From Amyloporia xantha (Eukaryota > Basidiomycota > Agaricomycetes > Polyporales > Adustoporiaceae), in contig JAYKKR010000009.1 in assembly GCA_036971615.1 (NCBI GenBank), forward strand, positions 868,001 to 932,000: DNA of 64,000 bases, written 5' to 3'. Below, piece after piece: positions 59,390 through 64,000 of this stretch. The position numbers and the translations under genes were made by a program. The notes below the pieces were generated by a model. It was given only the letters and a program-made list of their open reading frames with translations. It was not told where the DNA came from and made no database searches. The stretch's first letter is position 1, and each line of letters starts with the position of its first letter.

Positions 59390-61274
59390 TCATTCGTCCA
59401 ACAAGAAATCATGAACCGCGCTCCTCTTATCCTCTTCGCTCATCCTAGATGATCTGACAATCTCGTCACGTCCGCCCAGGAGCGGCTTGACCCACACAGG
59501 CAATGTCACAGAAGGCGATTTGGCAATGCTGGGATCAAGAGGGGGAGGTGGTCGGCTGCTCTTGCTCGTGAGCGTCGTATGGCACGCGTAGCACAGGTGT
59601 GCTGTCAGACCAGCGACCGTCTCAGAGTCGCTAGGTACATCTGTGACGTCGTTCTTCGGCGATCGCGCTCGTATAGATATGCGTGATTTCCACTCTTGAA
59701 CGCCCTCTTGGATGGGACTGCAAAGTACCATCATCAGCTCGACTCTTGTTTCTGCTCGTGTATAGCGAGCTACGCAGCAAACCTACCGCGCACACAATAC
59801 ACATTGACCAGCAGCCTCGCCCTTAGGCGCCACCTTTGTGCATGTCCGCACGATCGTCGATACGGTAGATGGATAGTCCTTTTCAAGGCCCGTGATGAAA
59901 TCTGCTTGCAAGATGTGAGCGAGCTGCGAGACTTAACGAGTGAAGCATGACGGACCCTTCGTCAGTGAAACAATATCCTGCCTGAACCCTGACCAAGGCA
60001 ACCTCTCTTTCCCCACTACGTTTAGACCCGCCCACCACGCCCACACCGCACACTCCTTCCGACCCACATCGCGCAGCGGTCTGATCACTCTCACATACCG
60101 CCTTTTCTTCCTCTGCCTCTCACCCAAACTACGGGTTTGATCGCAGTTGACGCCTTCTTCGGAAACTTCCGCGTTGAAAAGAGTCTCTTCTGGAACCCAT
60201 TCCTCCTCCATCTCCTCCTTCACATTGAAACCTCTGCCTTGGGAGACACCCGCAATCAGCGACACGGCTAAGCTTGTCAGAGAGGTCCCGAGTACAAGAT
60301 GTGACGATGCTGTTTCCAGAGCAGTGTACAATAGAAGGAGTCGAATCAACGTCTGGATGGTAGCAGGTATGGCCGTGGACGTTGGCAGGGACGCGAGATA
60401 TGTTCGTAGTGCATCCAGTGGCATCGAAGATGATGACGACGACGAGGGTGACATGAGGAGTTCTAGAGCTATCCGTCAAGATTTAGCTGTAAAGCGTGAA
60501 TAGATTACGCACCTTCTTTAGTGATATCGATGTTGAGACCCGATTCAGCGGGTCTCCCTCCGACTTTCTCCCACCACTGATGATCGAAAGCATCTTGAAT
60601 ACGCAATGGAACAAAGTCTATATCATTGAATTGCGCAACCAGCTTCGCGATATCTGCGGTTCTATCCCGCATCTACTTCAAAATAAATATCAATGTGGAG
60701 GAAGGGGCCTAATCGAACCAGTACGCCAGGAAGTAGAGACCTACCCCAGGGAATGCATCCGCAATCTCGACATAGCAGACCGTCACTTTTTTCCAAACCC
60801 TCTCGTGACGGGGATGGTTTTTCCCACCTTCCGCAGGCATTGTAGATTCATCCATCGAGACATAACATCGATGGATGAGGTCCAGCAGTACAGTTGACCC
60901 CAGCCCACCGGAAAACCCCACGAGTAGATTGCCTGCTGGCTTTAGCGCAGTATGACGTGGACCATTTGGCTTTGGGTTTACCGAAGGTTCCAAGGCACGT
61001 CGAAACTTGAACGAAATTAGGGGGAAGAAGCAGTCTCTGTTCAGAGCGTAAGAAAAGTCTAAAGCTAGGAGATTGTCAAAGATCATACTTGCAATATACG
61101 GCATGGCGTATGACGATGTTTCCCGGATACACCTTGCATCTAACGCACAATCTCGTCTTGTCGTATTTCTTTCTGCCTGATGCATCATTGAGCGAAAGGA
61201 GCTAACGCAGACAAGTCAGCGCACTCACGCGGCATGAGAGCATCCTGTTCAGTAGCAGGATTCCCGCAAGACAT
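59390..61274 (-). CDS. CTU2: cytoplasmic tRNA 2-thiolation protein 2
   Basis: Ctu2/Ncs2 pairs with Ctu1/Ncs6 to thiolate U34 of Lys, Glu and Gln tRNAs, receiving sulfur from Urm1. Minus-strand exons begin MSCGNPATEQDALMPR (61274), then KKYDKTRLCVRCK with a CxxC, and VIRHAVYCK. The PP-loop region is LLVGFSGGLGSTVLLDL (about 60890-60940), with SGGLGS in place of Ctu1's SGGKDS as usual in Ctu2. Downstream are VAQFNDIDFVPLRIQDAF, TSLTSLAVSLIAGVSQGRGF (about 60235-60290) and VIRPLRDVGRKECAVWAWW. The C-terminus has the second cysteine pair (LCYACHTTL, about 59575-59605). Domain order and length fit the family. It lies between two opposed ThuA copies. Confidence 0.9.
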
Positions 61275-61731
61275 AACGAGTATATCGTCAAACGCGAAGT
61301 CTCGCTAATTACAGTAGACTTTCAGAATAGCTTGTCTTTCCCAGTTAGAAGGATAAAGCTGAAAGTACGAATGTAGATGAATGACTCGTCCATGGCTCAA
61401 AAGTGCAAGTATGGATGATCGGCGCAAGCACAGATCTCAGATTAGATTTTGTAAAGAGCACGTGCTTATCATGACTGTCCGCTCAGCTGCTCAGCGCCTA
61501 CTGTAGTCATCTTCTGCTCTCTTCTGCTTTTACCGGTAAGTCGAGATCCGAAGCTTTGCATACAATTCATTCACGGGATTGATGACTCCAGGTATGCATC
61601 TTCACCGGAATGCTTTGAATGCGCTCGTAAGAAAGTCAGACTTGATACAGTCGTCATTCAATGAAAAGAGGTAAACGACGAATGAAGGTATGAACGGCCA
61701 GTTATTTGGCTTGTAATTGAAGGTCTCAGGT
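61275..61731. other. CTU2 upstream region and ThuA 3' flank
   Basis: About 460 bp. The left part is the presumed CTU2 promoter, with a CACGTG palindrome at 61459-61464. The right part (about 61588-61731) is the duplicated 3' flank of the ThuA-domain gene. Confidence 0.5.
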
Positions 61732-62850
61732 TCAAGCCGAATTCAAAACAGAATTCCCGACCAATGCGTTGGGATTGAACGCCTTCGTGGTACCTGATTG
61801 GATCGCCCATTGGATACCACCCAAGACGTGTGCCAAGAAGAGCTCGTTCTGCAGAGAAAAGCACACGATCTATCAAAGAGCTATCCTGTGCGAAAACTAC
61901 ACTCACCTGCCACGTCTCTATGCTATGTCCAAGACTGGTATAGAAACTCCTGCCGGCGATGCCGCCGGGTTGCACGCCCGCTCCGCGCTCTTGGAACCAC
62001 GCTGATAGAGCCTATGTCACTTGACCGTCCAAAATAGAGACGTGTATGTAAGTCTGCTCACCGGTCGGGTGAGGCGTCCCGTGGTCGTATTTGCGCTCTC
62101 CGGTGTCTGTAACATACGGTTCAGTTTCTCAGCAGTTGTGCCGAACGAATGGAGGCATGTCCGCTACTGACCAGAGTAGGTGGACTCATCTGCTGAAAGG
62201 ACCACGGTAGCACCAACTTCTCGGGGGTCTGACCTAAAGTTATAGCTAACAGGGGTGGAAATAAGCCTTGGTCTGGAAAATGTGAAGTAGACACGTACAC
62301 CTCATCGAGGAGTTCCCATCTGGTAGGTAGCATACTGGTGCTAGGATGGGGCGGTCCGACAACATCGTAGACCTTGATCCATACATCAGGGAATGGCAGG
62401 ATATATTCATCGAGCTACGCACTGCAGAACAAATATCCGGATGGTAGTCGAACAAAGCCCCTAGGAACACGTCAAATGTAAAGTGACCGCTATTGCACAA
62501 AGCCGTTGATAATAACTGACCAATTTCCTTCTTATAGAACTCATCATCATGCAAGCATGCAGAGGCACAATGGACCCCGATGAAGTTTCCACCCGCGTTG
62601 AGGTATTTCTGCAATGCCGTCTTACCTGGCTCATCCAGAACTTGCGAGCATAGATTCAGTCCCATATTACAAACAAGGATATTCCCAACTCACTCACTTT
62701 CCCCAGAGTTGTTCAAGAACAGCAGAGCATCGTATTCCTTAAGGCGATCGTCCGTGAACCAAGTCTCATCTTCCGTAACGTCATATTGAGCCTTTATCGA
62801 CGAAGCCTTTGACTTGAGAGCCTCAATCGATGCAGGGATCGAGTCATGGC
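61588..62850 (-). repeat. inverted duplication, right copy
   Basis: Right arm of the inverted duplication, opposite to 57664-58925, containing the intact ThuA-domain gene. It is separated from the left arm by about 2.7 kb that includes CTU2. Confidence 0.75.
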
Positions 62851-62905
62851 GATATCCGCGCGTCGCAGAATAGATCAGAATACGTGCAGTAGCCTGCTGA
62901 GACAT
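61732..62905 (-). CDS. ThuA-like (trehalose utilisation) domain protein
   Basis: Intact minus-strand copy whose seven or so exons splice in phase. ThuA-like proteins adopt a class I glutamine amidotransferase-like fold; bacterial ThuA acts on disaccharides, and the fungal role is unknown. Start MSQQATARILIYSATRGYRH (62905). Then TWFTDDRLKEYDALLFLNN, GGNFIGVHCASACLHDDEFY (about 62525-62585), LFDYHPD, HPSTSMLPTRWELLDEVYNF, GATVVLSADESTYS, TGERKYDHGTPHP, and after an intron WFQERGAGVQPGGIAGRSFY and GGIQWAIQSGTTKAF. It ends NSVLNSA. About 285 aa. A CACGTG palindrome at 63099-63104 lies about 195 bp upstream. No signal peptide is seen. Confidence 0.87.
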
Positions 62906-63765
62906 GTCAAAATGCTCGACGATGATGGTGAAAGATAGACACGCAAGGTCTTGGGAAAGGCGCGCGATACCCTGTTATATATTCACGAACTTCGTACTGC
63001 AATTGGTGAGATAAATGACACAATCCTCCAGAAGGTGGGCATGAGAACACGCCGAGATAGGTGGCTGGCGGGCCGGAAGTTTCGCGCTGCGACACGGTCA
63101 CGTGAGACGCGTCTGTCTTCACACCGTTCATGAAGGAGTAGCTCGACGGTCCTGCACTACGTCTGCCTTCCAATCGGGTCTGGACCGTTGTTTTCCTTCA
63201 TAGACTACCTGACTTGTATGTCACTTAAGGCAGGTAGTAGATGAATCTCTGGCTTCCCTTCGAGATACTGCCGTTCAGGGAGGGGTGTCAGGCCACTGCC
63301 AATGTCGAAATAGCAGCTTTGCAGGCTTACTGTGTTCCAAAAGGAATAAGGTGAGGTCCAGTTCGTGAATGGACATGACTCGCTTTATATATGGAAAAGT
63401 GGATGGGTGAGATCGCCTCTACATCTATATAGCTGATGCTTCCAAGTTTCTCAGCAGATCGATGAGTTTATGTATGGCCAGGAACGAGGATTGGACAGTG
63501 TCCCGCCCCCCATCTATATTGCGGTTAACAGTTACTGTACATCACAGTCTACACATATGATGTAGAGGAGGCTTTCCGTCGACTATTTCATCGATGGCAT
63601 CCACCGTGCTCTCATTCACATTCTCCGACCCAATGTCAGTGGATGAGCTTGTCCGACGGCCAGAAAAATTCCTCGCGCACAATGTTGAGCCATCAACAGA
63701 TTGTGCAGTCCCCCAGAATAATGGGGATCCATCCTACGGTCAGCATCCGCTTTATCCTCGTATGT
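62906..63765. other. intergenic region
   Basis: About 860 bp between the ThuA gene start and the CTU2-like fragment. A 68-codon open frame starts at 63594 (MASTVLSFTFSDPMSVDELV) but runs out of frame into the fragment. No family is recognised, so it is not called. Confidence 0.4.
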
Positions 63766-64000
63766 GGATCACCGAAGAACGACATTACAGATGTACCTAG
63801 CGACTCTGAGACGGTCGCTAGTCTGACAGCACACCTTCGCTACGCGTGCCATAGTACGACGCTCACGAGCAAGAGCAGCCGACCACCTCCCCCTCTCGAT
63901 CCCAGCATTGCCAAATCGTCTTCTGTGGCATTGCCTGTGTGGGTCGATCCGCTCCTGTGCGGACGTGATGAGGTTATCAGATCATCGAGGATGAGCGAAG
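63766..64000 (+). pseudogene. partial second copy of CTU2 3' exon
   Basis: Plus-strand sequence highly similar to the reverse complement of about 59415-59670, that is, the C-terminal coding part of CTU2. It reads SPKNDITDVPSDSETVASLT and continues to SSRMSE at the window edge. Differences: the first Cys of the CYACH pair is Arg, and three bases (AGT) are inserted after CH. No matching upstream CTU2 exons precede it, so it is a fragment. Whether it continues beyond the window is unknown. Confidence 0.75.

Noticed and set aside
63594..63800. 68-codon open frame before the CTU2 fragment
   Set aside because: It enters the duplicated exon in the wrong frame, and its own part has no recognisable family.
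1..64000. CRISPR array, rRNA or tRNA genes
   Set aside because: No regularly spaced repeats were seen. No A/B-box tRNA structure or rRNA-like sequence was noticed while reading both strands, though short RNA genes can be missed by eye.

Overview
The window looks like nuclear DNA of a filamentous basidiomycete, most likely an Agaricomycete. Nearly every gene is cut by short GT-AG introns of about 45-70 nt. The gene set is eukaryotic housekeeping (COG7, CK2 beta, POP5, CTU2, COA6, BCS1, GUP1). Two families typical of mushroom-forming fungi are also present: a DUF6534-type membrane protein and an arrestin-domain protein with a very long disordered tail. Exon structures were assembled by hand from reading frame, splice consensus and remembered family patterns; no database search was run.

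Layout. 1-9.4 kb (+): 3' part of an SRS2/UvrD-type helicase, an Hsp20-like protein, a poorly coding stretch, then the arrestin-domain protein. 10-12.4 kb (-): a membrane-anchored calcineurin-like (Ppn2-like) phosphatase. 12.4-15.8 kb: no recognisable gene, but an 843-bp foldback element with about 246-bp near-identical inverted arms and 6-bp flanking direct repeats. 15.8-24.5 kb: FAD monooxygenase (+), GUP1-type MBOAT acyltransferase (-), casein kinase II beta subunit (+), BCS1 AAA ATPase (+). 25.5-30.9 kb (-): DUF6534 membrane protein, an unassigned stretch, and a putative mitochondrial protein, followed by a 158-bp hairpin repeat. 31.9-43.8 kb: COG7 (+), alpha/beta hydrolase (-), RabGAP/TBC protein (-), COA6 (+), a serine-rich protein (+). 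44.2-54.8 kb: tail-anchored ALDH (-), POP5 (+), a BioF-like synthase with a peroxisomal-type C-terminus (-), a small membrane protein (+), an LRR-like protein (+) and a MINDY deubiquitinase (+). 55.9-64 kb: a coiled-coil protein (-), a small APH-like kinase (-), and a rearranged segment in which two opposed copies of a ThuA-domain gene flank CTU2. One ThuA copy is a pseudogene, and a fragment of a second CTU2 copy lies at the right edge.

The genes do not form an obvious pathway cluster. Several are divergent pairs with short shared upstream regions (RabGAP/COA6, ALDH/POP5).

Two observations matter most to a reader. First, several conserved genes (BCS1 twice, GUP1, ALDH, the TBC protein, the small membrane protein, the kinase) carry single-base frameshifts, nearly all at short homopolymers. 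This looks more like residual consensus errors than biology, but it affects every gene model. Second, the foldback element and the inverted ThuA/CTU2 duplication are genuine structural novelties. No convincing new defence or metabolic system was seen.
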